Assembly (NCBI RefSeq): GCF_963665995.1
Contig: NZ_OY762512.1
Location: 310,001-374,000, forward strand
Source of the DNA: Pleurocapsa sp. FMAR1
Lineage (GTDB): Bacteria; Cyanobacteriota; Cyanobacteriia; Cyanobacteriales; Xenococcaceae
DNA: 64,000 bases
Reading direction: 5' to 3'
Part shown: piece after piece, positions 34,769 through 44,355 of the stretch
Position numbering within the stretch: the stretch's first letter is position 1
Layout of the letters: each line of letters opens with the position of its first letter
Position numbers and translations under genes: made by a program
The notes under the pieces: model-generated
The model's input: only the letters and a program-made list of their open reading frames with translations
Databases searched by the model: none
Told to the model about the DNA's origin: nothing

Positions 34769-36490
34769 ATGTGGTCAACAAAACTATCTAAAGCTGCCTT
34801 AATAGTAATTACTACCGTTACGATTTTAGTTATTAATCTTAGTCCAGGATTAACTCAGACAAATTATAATTTCTTACCCTACGATCTGAGAATTGAAAAT
34901 CTACAGCTAAATCAAGATGGTGGTATTTCCAAAGCACCTGTAGAAATTGACGGGAGAGTTATATTAAGGGTTGGTAAACTTGATAGTGATTCGGCAGAAG
35001 AAAGAGCTTCTGTTATCCGTAAAGAGATGGTTCGAGCAATTAAAGATGATAACTTTACTGGGGTAAAGATTGAAGAAAAAGATAGGCTGCCAGTATTGTA
35101 CTTGGTATTTGATAAACCACCAGAACCTGAGTTTAGAAAAAAAATAGATGGTGCTTCTAATCAAGAGCAACGGTACTTATTTACAGTCACTAGAGAAGAT
35201 ACTATCGCTAAAAAGTCTATTCTAGAAACGGCAATAGATTTAAAGGAGGAAATAGCGCAGGCGATCGCTCAAGCCAAGAAAGAAAGAACTGCTGCTTTTA
35301 CACGTCGTCAAGGAGTTATTGCCCTAGTTTTATTATTAGTAGCTCTATTCATTTCCAGGTTAATAGAACAGCTACAAACTTATCCACTGAGAAAAGCAAT
35401 TCAAAGAGTTATTCCTGGATTTCCTAGCAACACTACTTCTAGTCCTTCTAACCTAACAACTCTGTTCCGTCTGAAATTGGGTTTTGCTCAGTTTCTGCTT
35501 TGGACAGTCACAATTTTTGCTATTGCTTGTCTTTTTCCTCTTACCCGCCATTGGTTATATGCACTAATTAACATTTTAATTGGCACATTTAATACATCTG
35601 TATTTAGCTGGAACGGCAAAGATTTTTCCATCATCAAGCTACTGTTTTTGATTGGTTTATTAATTGGTTCGATTGTCGTTAGTGGACACCTTGCCAATTT
35701 GCTGCGTAGCAATGTTCTCCAAGCTACCAGGATGAGCAGAGGTTCTCAAGAAATCATTTATATAATTACTAAATATGGTTTAGTTTTATTGGCTTCAGTG
35801 GTTTTACTTCAGGCTTATGGTCTGGATTTAAGTTCTTTAACTTTAATCGGTAGTGCTTTGGGCGTAGGTATCGGTTTTGGTTTTCAAGATATTGCCCGCA
35901 ACTTCGCCAGCGGTATTGTGCTGCTATTTGAACGCTCAATCCAGGTGGGAGATTTTATTCAGGTTGGGGATCATTTAGGAGTAGTTGAAGAGGTTAGAAC
36001 TCGCAGCATCGTGCTGAAAACCTTAGATCGTGTATCTATTATTGTGCCTAACTCCCGTGTTCTTAGCGAAGAGGTGATCAACTGGAATCATCGTAAAAGC
36101 GTGACTCGCTTACATCTACCAATTGGAGTTGCTTATGAATCTGACGTAGCAAAGGTTAAATCAGCTTTATTACAGGCAGCGGAAGAACATCTAGAAGTGC
36201 TCCGCAATCCTTCTCCCCAAGTCTTTTTTACTGAGTTTGCCGATAGTTCTCTTAACTTTGAACTATTGGTTTGGACATCCGATCCTAGTCGCCAAGCACC
36301 CTTAAAAAGCGATCTTTATTTTCGGATCAAAGAACTGTTTGAGGAACAACAAATTGATATTCCTTTTCCTCAAAGAGATATTAATTTGAAGATGGGAGAT
36401 CTACCTATTAGGCTATCCGAACAATTGGAAAGCCATTTATTGTATTGGTTGAGAAATTTGATCTCTCAGAAACACCACAATGATAAATGA
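34769..36490 (+). CDS. MscS-family mechanosensitive channel
   Basis: 573 residues. A signal peptide (residues 1-30, ending LSPGLTQ) precedes a periplasmic domain of about 150 residues, then several membrane spans from about 183. The pore-lining TM3 and the beta domain are clear: LTLIGSALGVGIGFGFQ and DIARNFASGIVLLFERSIQVGDFIQV. The C-terminal cytoplasmic cage domain follows. The family opens under membrane tension to release solutes. The added N-terminal domain is typical of larger MscS-like proteins. Confidence 0.93.
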   Translation: MWSTKLSKAALIVITTVTILVINLSPGLTQTNYNFLPYDLRIENLQLNQDGGISKAPVEIDGRVILRVGKLDSDSAEERASVIRKEMVRAIKDDNFTGVKIEEKDRLPVLYLVFDKPPEPEFRKKIDGASNQEQRYLFTVTREDTIAKKSILETAIDLKEEIAQAIAQAKKERTAAFTRRQGVIALVLLLVALFISRLIEQLQTYPLRKAIQRVIPGFPSNTTSSPSNLTTLFRLKLGFAQFLLWTVTIFAIACLFPLTRHWLYALINILIGTFNTSVFSWNGKDFSIIKLLFLIGLLIGSIVVSGHLANLLRSNVLQATRMSRGSQEIIYIITKYGLVLLASVVLLQAYGLDLSSLTLIGSALGVGIGFGFQDIARNFASGIVLLFERSIQVGDFIQVGDHLGVVEEVRTRSIVLKTLDRVSIIVPNSRVLSEEVINWNHRKSVTRLHLPIGVAYESDVAKVKSALLQAAEEHLEVLRNPSPQVFFTEFADSSLNFELLVWTSDPSRQAPLKSDLYFRIKELFEEQQIDIPFPQRDINLKMGDLPIRLSEQLESHLLYWLRNLISQKHHNDK

Positions 36491-36960
36491 TCTTAAATCC
36501 TGTTCTTATAGGTTACTTTTCTACCGCTCCCTAGATCCCCAAACTTGGCGAACTATTTCCCTTCCGAGGCTTTGATAAAAAAATTTATGATGGAGCGCAA
36601 ACAGGAGTACCAACTTTTGCTGGTGGGAAGATATTTTAGGGGACTTTAAACGTCCGCGTCACATCGATGACACTATGACACCAGAATTTACCCAACTCAG
36701 TTGTCAAGTATTTGAAGTTATTCGCGAAGAAACTCTAAAAAGTATAGAATAATCACAACAGCGATTGCCCTGGGTTGCTATTAAAAACTTCCTGAGCGAT
36801 AGCTACCTCAAGGGTTTAATTGTCTTGTCTAAAAGTAGCGTTAATTAATATCAACTAGAGACATTTTATTTAATGCTGTCTACAATTGATCAGGTCTTTT
36901 TAAAGAATTATTATAGTTGCGATCGCAATTACCTCAAATAGTTTTCTGAATCTTTATAAT
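36491..36960. other. Spacer with unrecognised ORF fragments
   Basis: 470 bp. Between about 36520 and 36752 short open pieces appear in more than one frame, including one ending EVIREETLKSIE at a stop near 36752, as if from a frame-broken gene. I do not recognise any family. The rest is AT-rich with one HIP1 site near 36921. Confidence 0.35.
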
Positions 36961-37632
36961 TTGTGGGCATCATTTGCTATAGGTTACAGTTATCTGGTCA
37001 TTTCGCCTATGTTTTTTAAATTCCTATCTAGAGAAGAATCGAACTTAGTCGTAGTTAATCCTCTTAGTAAAATCAGAAAGCTGTTGTTTTTGTCTATAGT
37101 TTCTGCCTCTCTGTGCGTTGGATTTAAACCAATTAATCATTCAGTCGCCACCACCCCAGAAGCTTTACTAGTTTTGGGTGGACATGAGGAGCGAGAACGT
37201 TTTGCTGCCAAACTAGCTCAACAATATCCCCAACTGCCAATCTGGATTTCTTCAGGTAGCCCTCAGCAATATGCCCAAGAAATTTTTGCTCATGCGGGAA
37301 TCAAGCGCGATCGCCTACACTTTGATTATCGTGCTAGCGATACCGTTACTAACTTTACTACTTTAGTTGACGAACTTAAAGCACAAGGAATAGATAATGT
37401 TTATTTGATTACTTCGGAAAACCACATGAACAGAGCTAAGATAATTGGCGATATTGTTTTTGGCAGTCGAGGTATAGATTTTGAGCCTATTGCCGTCCCT
37501 TCGAGCAATCCCCCCGAACCTTTGGAAAAATGCTTGCGGGATGGTGCTAGGTCAATTTTCTGGCTGATAACGGGGCATACAGGAACTTTACTAGTTAAAC
37601 ATGGGAGCAAAAGTTTTAAGCTTCTTCTTTAG
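36961..37632 (+). CDS. YdcF/DUF218-family protein
   Basis: 223 residues if started at TTG 36961; an ATG at 37009 (residue 17) is an equally likely start. A hydrophobic segment near residues 40-52 anchors it. The DUF218 fold is shown by EALLVLGGHEERERFA near 62-77, YRASDTVTNFTTL and VYLITSENHMNRAKII. Relatives (YdcF, SanA, ElyC) act at the envelope and some bind SAM or affect lipid-carrier metabolism. Function here unknown. Confidence 0.8.
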   Translation: MWASFAIGYSYLVISPMFFKFLSREESNLVVVNPLSKIRKLLFLSIVSASLCVGFKPINHSVATTPEALLVLGGHEERERFAAKLAQQYPQLPIWISSGSPQQYAQEIFAHAGIKRDRLHFDYRASDTVTNFTTLVDELKAQGIDNVYLITSENHMNRAKIIGDIVFGSRGIDFEPIAVPSSNPPEPLEKCLRDGARSIFWLITGHTGTLLVKHGSKSFKLLL

Positions 37633-37717
37633 AATGTCATGGCGTAGGTTTTGATCCTCTGTAATGACTTATTTAGCGAAGTTCGTTAGCTATAAAAACA
37701 TAAAGAAAACAGCCAAC

Positions 37718-37744
37718 AAAAAAGGTGAGCTTATCACCCACCTT
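37718..37744 (-). terminator. Rho-independent terminator of clpC
   Basis: On the minus strand AAGGTG, a 10-nt loop, CACCTT and a T-run follow the clpC stop codon by about 25 bp. A clear intrinsic terminator. Confidence 0.8.
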
Positions 37745-37769
37745 CATAGTTAATTTGTTTCAGTTTTAT

Positions 37770-40130
37770 TTAACGAGTTGCTTCTACCAAGACTTGCTCT
37801 TGTACAGCAGAGACAGTAGTATTGCCATCTTCATCAATATCAACCAAGGCATTATCGCCATCATTGACGCGACCAGTAAGAATTGCTTCGGCTAAACTAT
37901 CTTCTAATAGACGCATAATTGCTCTACGTAGAGGTCTTGCACCATAGCTAGGATCGAAGCCTTGTTCAATTACCTTATCTTCAAAAGCGGAAGTTACACC
38001 AATGGTAATTTGTCGTTGTTCTTCTAGTCTGCTAGATATCTCGTCGAGCAAGATACTGGCAATTTGTCTGACTTCGGGTTTGGTTAACTGACGGAAGACA
38101 ATAATTTCATCAAGACGGTTAATAAATTCAGGACGGAAGTAGTTTTTCAATTCCTGATTAACTAAATCTTTGATGCGGTTGTATTGTGCGTCATCTTTAT
38201 CGCCAGAGAAATCGAAACCTAAACCAGTACCACCTTTCTCGATTACTTTAGAACCGATATTGGAGGTCATGATAATTACAGTATTCTTAAAGCTAACGGT
38301 GCGTCCTTGAGCATCGGTCAGACGACCATCATCAAGTAGCTGTAGCATTAAGTTAAAGACATCAGGATGAGCCTTTTCAATCTCGTCAAATAAGACAATC
38401 GTGTAAGGTTGACGACGTACTGCTTCAGTTAGCTGTCCACCTTCGTCATAACCGACAAATCCTGGAGGAGAACCAATTAGCTTTGATACAGTATGGGATT
38501 CCATGTACTCGGACATATCTACCCGTACTATTGCCTCATCAGAACCAAACATTTGAACAGCTAGAGCTTTTGCAAGTTCGGTTTTACCTACCCCCGTAGG
38601 GCCAGAGAAGAACAGACTGGCAATCGGACGATTGCGATCGCCTAATCCAGAACGAGAACGACGTAAGGCACGGGAAACGGCTCGTACAGCCTCATCCTGA
38701 CCAATTACTCTCTCGTGTAAATTGTCTTCTAGATACATCAAGGCTTCGGATTCTGTTTCCGTCATTTTAGTGACGGGTACGCCAGTCCAAGCAGCGACAA
38801 TTTTTGCGATCGCTTCTTCATCAACCACAGGAGTCAACGCCTGGGGATTAATGGTAGGCACATCGGATTTTTCTTCATCCTGCTTTAAACAGTGATTTAA
38901 ATGAGTCCGAGAACCAGCTTCGTCAATTAAGTCAATTGCTTTGTCGGGTAAAAAGCGATCGCTGATATATCTTTCTGAGAAAGTTACCGCAGCTTTGATA
39001 GCTGCATCGGTATATTTGACCTTATGAAAATCTTCGTAAGTTTTGCGTAAACCCTGAAGAATAGCGATCGCGTCTTCTACTGAAGGCTCTCCGATCATTA
39101 CTTTTTGGAAGCGACGTTCTAAAGCAGCATCTCGCTCGATATACTGACGAAACTCATCTAAAGTAGTGCTACCAAGACATTGAATTTCGCCTCTGGCTAA
39201 GGCTGGCTTTAGCATATTAGCAGCGTCCATTGCCCCACCCATTGCTCCTGCACCAACAATAGTATGGATTTCGTCAATTACCAGAATTATATTACCCGCA
39301 ACGCGAACTTCTTCCACAATCGATTTAAGGCGTTCTTCAAATTCACCTCTAAACTTAGTTCCTGCTAGCAGCGAACCCATGTCCAGACTGATAACTTCTT
39401 TGCCTTCTAAAAGAGAAGAAACATCACCATTAACAATGCGTTGAGCAAGTCCTTCGGCGATCGCAGTTTTGCCTACTCCTGGTTCTCCAACTAGAATCGG
39501 GTTGTTTTTAGTGCGTCTGCCCAATATTTGAACCGCGCGTTCGATTTCTGGGTATCTGCCGATCACAGGGTCTAGTTTCCCTTCTCTTGCAAGTTCAGTC
39601 AGGTTGATACTAAACTCTTTAAGCTTGGTAGCTTTTTCTCTACCTCCACCAAAACCGAAAGGATTTTCTTTAGTAGCTGTCGCTGCGACTGTCTCGGCTT
39701 CACCTAACTTTTTGATAATGTCTGTGCGTAGCTGTCTTAGATCGACACCTTGTTTAGTCAACAGCTTGGCAGCCATATTATCAGGATGCTTAACAATTGC
39801 CAGTAAAATATGTTCTGGACTGATAAAATTACTTTTTAACTGACGTGCTTCATTAAAAGCTTGCTCAAGAATTCTTTTGGCTTTTGGTGTGAAGGGAATA
39901 TTAGCAGGGATAAACCCAGAACCTTTGCCCACAAACTCAATGGCTAGTTCTCTAGTTCTTGCCGAATTAACGCCAAAATTTGCCAGTAATTCTGCTGCCT
40001 TAGATGTTCCCTCGCCAATTACCCCCAACAAAATATGTTCTGTCCCTACAAGATTGTGTCCAGTATTTCTGGCTTCTTCTTGGGCGAGTACAACGTTTTT
40101 AATAGCCTTCTCATTGAAGTATTCAAACAT
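37770..40130 (-). CDS. clpC: ClpC-type Hsp100 chaperone lacking most of the middle domain
   Basis: 786 residues. An N-terminal double Clp-N domain (1-145) is followed by AAA1 (Walker A GEPGVGKT 215-222, Walker B VIDEIH 284-289) and AAA2 (Walker A GPTGVGKT 510-517). The ClpP-docking loop is kept (GGTGLGF in AAA2). Between EAGSR (404-408) and the [15 protein letters not shown] segment (438-452) only about 30 residues remain, where standard ClpC has a coiled-coil middle domain of about 70. That domain binds adaptors and sets the resting state, so control of this protein may differ. Probably a paralogue of a normal ClpC elsewhere. Confidence 0.92.
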   Translation of the reverse strand: MFEYFNEKAIKNVVLAQEEARNTGHNLVGTEHILLGVIGEGTSKAAELLANFGVNSARTRELAIEFVGKGSGFIPANIPFTPKAKRILEQAFNEARQLKSNFISPEHILLAIVKHPDNMAAKLLTKQGVDLRQLRTDIIKKLGEAETVAATATKENPFGFGGGREKATKLKEFSINLTELAREGKLDPVIGRYPEIERAVQILGRRTKNNPILVGEPGVGKTAIAEGLAQRIVNGDVSSLLEGKEVISLDMGSLLAGTKFRGEFEERLKSIVEEVRVAGNIILVIDEIHTIVGAGAMGGAMDAANMLKPALARGEIQCLGSTTLDEFRQYIERDAALERRFQKVMIGEPSVEDAIAILQGLRKTYEDFHKVKYTDAAIKAAVTFSERYISDRFLPDKAIDLIDEAGSRTHLNHCLKQDEEKSDVPTINPQALTPVVDEEAIAKIVAAWTGVPVTKMTETESEALMYLEDNLHERVIGQDEAVRAVSRALRRSRSGLGDRNRPIASLFFSGPTGVGKTELAKALAVQMFGSDEAIVRVDMSEYMESHTVSKLIGSPPGFVGYDEGGQLTEAVRRQPYTIVLFDEIEKAHPDVFNLMLQLLDDGRLTDAQGRTVSFKNTVIIMTSNIGSKVIEKGGTGLGFDFSGDKDDAQYNRIKDLVNQELKNYFRPEFINRLDEIIVFRQLTKPEVRQIASILLDEISSRLEEQRQITIGVTSAFEDKVIEQGFDPSYGARPLRRAIMRLLEDSLAEAILTGRVNDGDNALVDIDEDGNTTVSAVQEQVLVEATR

Positions 40131-40297
40131 CGTTTAAAAGACTCCTCTTAGTTAGTGTTAACATTTCTTTATCTTCTCTATTTAATTTATCTTTTTTAGT
40201 TATTAATATGTAGTGGTAAAAGCCGTAACCTTTATTCTAAATTTTGCTTAATTAATCGTAATATCTTTAAGTATTATAGACTACCAAACCCCATCCT

Positions 40298-40906
40298 ATG
40301 TATGACGAAGGATATATCAAATATCAATGCCACTGGCAAAATCAACCATCGGTTAATGAAGAAGAAATTGTCGAGTTAAATCAATGGCGAAACCAGCTAC
40401 ATCAGCTAGGTCTAATCGGCGAATACGATAACGGAATAGGTTTTGGTAATCTGAGTGTTCGTGTGACTCAATCTCAAAATCTCATCATTTCAGGCACCCA
40501 AACGGGGGGAATTGCCGAACTCACCGCGCAACACTATACCAAAGTTACTGATTTTAACTGGCACAAAAATTATGTCACCTGTGAAGGACTAATTAAAGCC
40601 TCTTCTGAGACTTTGACCCATGCTGCAATTTACGTTGCCCAACCTCAAATAAGTGCCGTAGTTCATGTTCATCATGCAGACTTATGGCGTAAATTAATCA
40701 ATCATGTCCCCACTACTAATCCTAATTGCGCCTATGGCACACCAGAAATGGCAGAGGAAATTATTAGGCTGTGTCAGCAAAAAGCAACTCAATTACAAAA
40801 AATTATCGTTATGAGTGGTCATGAAGAAGGCATTCTTACCTTTGGCAAAAGCCTTAGCGAAGCAGGTAATGTGCTGTTGAACTTCTTTGGTGTGCAAGAT
40901 TTTTAA
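40298..40906 (+). CDS. Class II aldolase/adducin-family protein
   Basis: 202 residues. Family motifs: GFGNLSVRV near 48-56, IISGTQTGGI, then the zinc-site region VVHVHHADLW near 120-129. A catalytic Glu is likely in the SSETLTHAAIY segment. Members cleave or epimerise phosphorylated sugars, or act in methionine salvage; the substrate is not clear. Divergent from clpC. Confidence 0.85.
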   Translation: MYDEGYIKYQCHWQNQPSVNEEEIVELNQWRNQLHQLGLIGEYDNGIGFGNLSVRVTQSQNLIISGTQTGGIAELTAQHYTKVTDFNWHKNYVTCEGLIKASSETLTHAAIYVAQPQISAVVHVHHADLWRKLINHVPTTNPNCAYGTPEMAEEIIRLCQQKATQLQKIIVMSGHEEGILTFGKSLSEAGNVLLNFFGVQDF

Positions 40907-40921
40907 AAGATTAACCTAAAT

Positions 40922-41653
40922 TTGGCTAGAATAAGCGAGGAGCAATATTTCAATATTACTAAATACTACAAATTGATTAATAAATTTTATCGACGAAAAT
41001 ATCAGCTAGGGATATTTTCTTGTTTAATGGCGATTGCCTTAAGTTCAAGTCTTGTATTTAGTCCTGTAGCTACAGCTAAACTATTTGATGGACCAGTGGA
41101 TCGATTACCTCTAGAACAAAGGGTTTCTTTGCGAGACGGCGAAGTTGTTTTTTTGGGAACAGATGGCAAGTACACCTGTCGTATACTCGTAAAATCATCA
41201 GTAGATACTGCTTGGAAAGTCATCACTGATTACGGTCACTATGCCGAATTTCTGCCAGGAGTTATAAGTAGCCGAGTGGTGAAAAAAACAGGCGATCGCC
41301 AAGTGTTTGAACAGATTAATAAAATCAAGACTTTTGTTTTTAGTATTGAGTCGCGGGTGAAAATTGCCACCAAAGAGTATTACCCCAAGCAAATTACTTT
41401 TCAGGCAGTAGGTGGAGATTTAAAAACCTTAAATGGAGAATGGATTTTAGAGCCAGTAGCTATTTCCTCTAGCTTTCCTCCCGACAAAGTTCTAATGACC
41501 TATAAGGTAATGGTAAAATCTGCTAAAGCACCTAGCGATATATTTTATAACATCTATGAGAGCCGTTTGCAAGAAACCATAATGGCAATTAAACAAGAAG
41601 CAGAAAAACGTTCAGGCAAAAAGAAAGACTTAATCAGCTTAACCAAAAGTTGA
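40922..41653 (+). CDS. SRPBCC/START-like domain protein
   Basis: 243 residues from TTG 40922; other starts such as ATG at 41029 are possible. A hydrophobic stretch (about 29-52, ending FSPVATAKLF) is a signal peptide or anchor. The lipid-binding fold is shown by CRILVKSSVDTAWKVITDYG and FLPGVISSRVV, then the terminal helix ESRLQETIMAIKQEA. Such proteins bind hydrophobic ligands. The end overlaps the convergent MIF-like gene by 15 bp. Confidence 0.8.
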   Translation: MARISEEQYFNITKYYKLINKFYRRKYQLGIFSCLMAIALSSSLVFSPVATAKLFDGPVDRLPLEQRVSLRDGEVVFLGTDGKYTCRILVKSSVDTAWKVITDYGHYAEFLPGVISSRVVKKTGDRQVFEQINKIKTFVFSIESRVKIATKEYYPKQITFQAVGGDLKTLNGEWILEPVAISSSFPPDKVLMTYKVMVKSAKAPSDIFYNIYESRLQETIMAIKQEAEKRSGKKKDLISLTKS

Positions 41654-41992
41654 CTCATTCCAGCCCCACATATAGCCTTTGGCATCAGCAAATTCGATAT
41701 AGATGCGGTTAGCCTGAACGCCTAATTTTTCACTAATTTGATGACAAAAATCTTGGCTCATGGTTTTAGTTTGAGACGAACTCATATTGCCAACGCTTTT
41801 GATCTCTACATAGCAAACAGGATCGAATGTACCTGCAAAAGTCATCGGTACATCGGCTTCAAAAGCTGTCATTACATAAGATTCTGGCTTGCCAAGGTGT
41901 TCAGCCAGTTTAGCAGATAGTCCCGTTAACAAGCTGGCAACTGCTGCACTTTCAGGCTGAGAGATAGAGGACTGAACTTTTATTAAAGGCAT
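41639..41992 (-). CDS. MIF-like tautomerase-family protein
   Basis: 117 residues with the invariant N-terminal MPLIKVQSS; the exposed Pro after Met removal is the catalytic base of the tautomerase superfamily. ADVPMTFAGTFDPVCYVEIKS and RIYIEFADAKGYMWGWN fit the MIF pattern. It probably forms a trimer in the cytosol. The physiological substrate is unknown in cyanobacteria. The stop of a 45-residue ORF lies 2 nt upstream of its start codon. Confidence 0.88.
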   Translation of the reverse strand: MPLIKVQSSISQPESAAVASLLTGLSAKLAEHLGKPESYVMTAFEADVPMTFAGTFDPVCYVEIKSVGNMSSSQTKTMSQDFCHQISEKLGVQANRIYIEFADAKGYMWGWNESTFG

Positions 41993-41994
41993 AA

Positions 41995-42132
41995 TTATTT
42001 TTTAACTTCGATTTTAAATTTTAGTTTAGCCAAAGTTTGTTTTGTTCGATCGCTTTGACTAGTTTCTAGAATAATTCCGCACAGGGGTTTAAATTCTTTT
42101 TCTTCCAGATGTTTTATTTGTTCGTAGGTCAT
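41995..42132 (-). CDS. 45-residue ORF, possibly a transposase N-terminal remnant
   Basis: ATG 42132, TAA 41995-41997. The start MTYEQIKHLEEKEFKPLCG is like the N-terminus of IS5-type transposases of cyanobacteria as I remember them, but the rest is not. A weak ribosome-binding site AGAAG lies upstream. Its stop is 2 nt before the MIF-like start, so the two would be translated together. It may be a fossil kept as a leader, or chance. Confidence 0.35.
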   Translation of the reverse strand: MTYEQIKHLEEKEFKPLCGIILETSQSDRTKQTLAKLKFKIEVKK

Positions 42133-42211
42133 GAGTCTTCTTGGTTCTTTTCTTTAGTTTTCTCATTTTTTCCCTATTCGTGCAAGAGGTTTATTGCTTT
42201 TAGATTTACCC

Positions 42212-43078
42212 TTAACTATTAACTATTTCCCCGCGATCGAATACTTTCCCATCCTTGCCAATGCCTTGAATTTTTAGACGTTCTGGATAAACATCGATAG
42301 TAGCGAAGCTCAATCTAGCTGCTGATTTTGCAGTCCAATCAGAACTGCCTACTGGACGGGTTTTTGCCCCTGCACCACAGGTTAAATAGGTTGTTCCTTC
42401 AATTGCTTTGGTGCGCTCATAGTTATGATCGTGACCGTTAATGTATAGATGAACTCCGTAGTGAGCAAACAACGGCGATAGTTTGGCAATTAGTTCAGGA
42501 TCGCTACCGTGAACTCCAGAGGAATATAAAGGATGATGTCCATAAACAATTTTCCAAGTGGCGGTAGATTTAGCGAGGTTCTTGTCTAACCAATTAAGCT
42601 GTTTTGACCAGTTGGCATTGCTATTGGTATCGAGGGCGAAATACTGCACAATACCTTGAGTAAAAGTGTAATATCGTCGTCCCTGCATATTAAATGCTGA
42701 GTAGTTAACCTGATCGACACCGTTATTAGTTCGTATGTCGTGATTGCCTAGAACAGCATAGAATGGAACTTTTTGTTTTCTGAGGAAACGATAAGGTCTG
42801 CCAAATGTTGCCCCAGCTCTTTCTATTGCGCCATCCTCATAAATATTGTCTCCAGCCATCAAAACCAGCTTAAAAGGATCTTGTCTAAAGTAGTCGTCCA
42901 TCACATCGGCGATCGCCAATTGTCCGATATTTCCTGTTCCTACATCTGCTAAAGCGACAAAGCGAAACAAAGGAGAAGATTTATTAGAAGCAGTAGCTCT
43001 AGAAATCAGATTGTGACTCCCTAAAGCTAGCCCAATTCCGCTTGCTATTCCCCGATATAGTATTTGACGGCGTTTCAA
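42212..43078 (-). CDS. Exported metallophosphoesterase (purple acid phosphatase-like)
   Basis: 288 residues. The N-terminus MKRRQILYRGIASGIGLALG suits a Tat or Sec signal. Metal motifs: ALADVGTG near 42-49, LMAGDNIYEDG near 73-83, VLGNHDIRTN near 108-117, YGHHPLYSSG and NGHDHNYER. Tartrate-resistant acid phosphatase-like enzymes of this kind release phosphate outside the cytoplasmic membrane. No Pho box is evident upstream. Confidence 0.9.
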   Translation of the reverse strand: MKRRQILYRGIASGIGLALGSHNLISRATASNKSSPLFRFVALADVGTGNIGQLAIADVMDDYFRQDPFKLVLMAGDNIYEDGAIERAGATFGRPYRFLRKQKVPFYAVLGNHDIRTNNGVDQVNYSAFNMQGRRYYTFTQGIVQYFALDTNSNANWSKQLNWLDKNLAKSTATWKIVYGHHPLYSSGVHGSDPELIAKLSPLFAHYGVHLYINGHDHNYERTKAIEGTTYLTCGAGAKTRPVGSSDWTAKSAARLSFATIDVYPERLKIQGIGKDGKVFDRGEIVNS

Positions 43079-43237
43079 CAGTTTAATCTCTCCTAATTAG
43101 CAATTTGAAAATCAAATAATATGCTTCTTTGGCTGTTATGCTATACCTACCTCAAAATCATTATAGATATTAAATTGATTAAAATCAGTCAAACATCAAC
43201 CAGTAATATACCAACAAATGTTTGATCGTGTTTTACT

Positions 43238-43945
43238 ATGCAAACTCTTCTACAAAAATTAGTTAAATTTTGGCAGAATAACATTCATCAGCGGCTAACC
43301 TCTCTAATTGCCGCGATCGGCACTGTTGGGATACTTAGCTGTTTAATCATTATCTATGTTGTGGCTCAAATTTCTGATGAAGTATTAGATCGAGAAGCTT
43401 TTATCTTAGATAAAATCATTTTGCTCTGGATTCACTCTTTTGCTAATCCAACTCTTGATGCGATCATGCACACTTTCACCCGCTTGAACAATCCTAATAC
43501 GGTTACTGCGATCGCTATTTTTACTCTAGCATTACTTTGGTGGCGACGGTATTATGCAGAAGCCAAAATATTTGCGATCGACTGTCTAGGTGGCGTGGTT
43601 CTCAGTTATGGTCTTAAATCAGTATTTGGCAAAGTTAGACCTGCTCTTTGGCAGTCTGCCATTGAAGAAACCTCATTTAGTTATCCTAGCGGTCATGCTC
43701 TAGGTTCCACGGTTTTATATGGATTTCTTGCTTATCTTTTGGCAACACGCTACCCGCAATTTGCCCTATTAATTTATACAGTGGCAATATTTATCATTGG
43801 GACAATTGGCTTAAGTAGACTGTATTTAGGAGTACATTGGCCTACCGACATTATCGGTGGCTATGGTATTGGTTTTTTGTGGCTAACCTTTTGTATCACG
43901 ATGCTAAAACTGCAAAAAATGAAAGCGTCTGAGCTTCAATCTTAA
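43238..43945 (+). CDS. PAP2-family membrane phosphatase
   Basis: 235 residues with five or six hydrophobic segments. The three-part PAP2 signature is complete: KSVFGKVRP near 126-134, SYPSGHALG near 148-156, SRLYLGVHWPTDIIGG near 193-208. These enzymes dephosphorylate phosphatidate, undecaprenyl diphosphate or similar lipids in the membrane. Substrate not determined. Confidence 0.92.
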   Translation: MQTLLQKLVKFWQNNIHQRLTSLIAAIGTVGILSCLIIIYVVAQISDEVLDREAFILDKIILLWIHSFANPTLDAIMHTFTRLNNPNTVTAIAIFTLALLWWRRYYAEAKIFAIDCLGGVVLSYGLKSVFGKVRPALWQSAIEETSFSYPSGHALGSTVLYGFLAYLLATRYPQFALLIYTVAIFIIGTIGLSRLYLGVHWPTDIIGGYGIGFLWLTFCITMLKLQKMKASELQS

Positions 43946-43954
43946 TTGGTTTAT

Positions 43955-44128
43955 ACCCTGATATTAGATTACGAACTGCGAGTTAATTTAATATCAGCAA
44001 TCTTAGGCAAAGATGGATTGGGAGGCGGTTGCTTCGACCTAGAACTTCGAGGTTATGGGCAATAAATTGAGTATGCCTTAAATTATCTTTCGCAACTAAA
44101 ATTTGGTATAGAGAAGATTATGAGGTAA
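43955..44128 (+). pseudogene. NIL-domain remnant with an in-frame stop
   Basis: Reading from 43955, the frame gives LRVNLISAILGKDGLGGGCF and DLELRGYGQ, then TAA at 44063-44065, then IEYALNYLSQLKFGIEK to a TAA at 44126-44128. The order (VNLISAxLG, WFDLELRGTxQQI, ALxYLxxLxLEIW) is that of small cyanobacterial NIL-domain proteins. The stop sits where a Gln is usual. No start codon remains upstream. A decayed gene of this family is the best reading. Confidence 0.45.
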
Positions 44129-44355
44129 CCAGTACCTCTGCTAGTTGGTAAATGTAAAGTAGAAATGCAATTTGTAACTTTAAAGTAGGAAGTAATAATT
44201 TAATCAAACGTCAAACACGTTCGTTCGTAATGCTATAGCTTGAAAATTTAGTCATTGTACGGTGGTCAGTACTTGCAACAATTATTCATAAGCTTTAAAA
44301 CATATAGTAGACATTAAATTTATTACAAATTAGTTGTAAGGAGAGTACTTGCTCT
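44129..44355. other. Intergenic spacer before DUF502 gene
   Basis: AT-rich; an AAGGAG ribosome-binding site lies near 44338-44343, before the GTG start of the next gene. No other feature seen. Confidence 0.4.
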
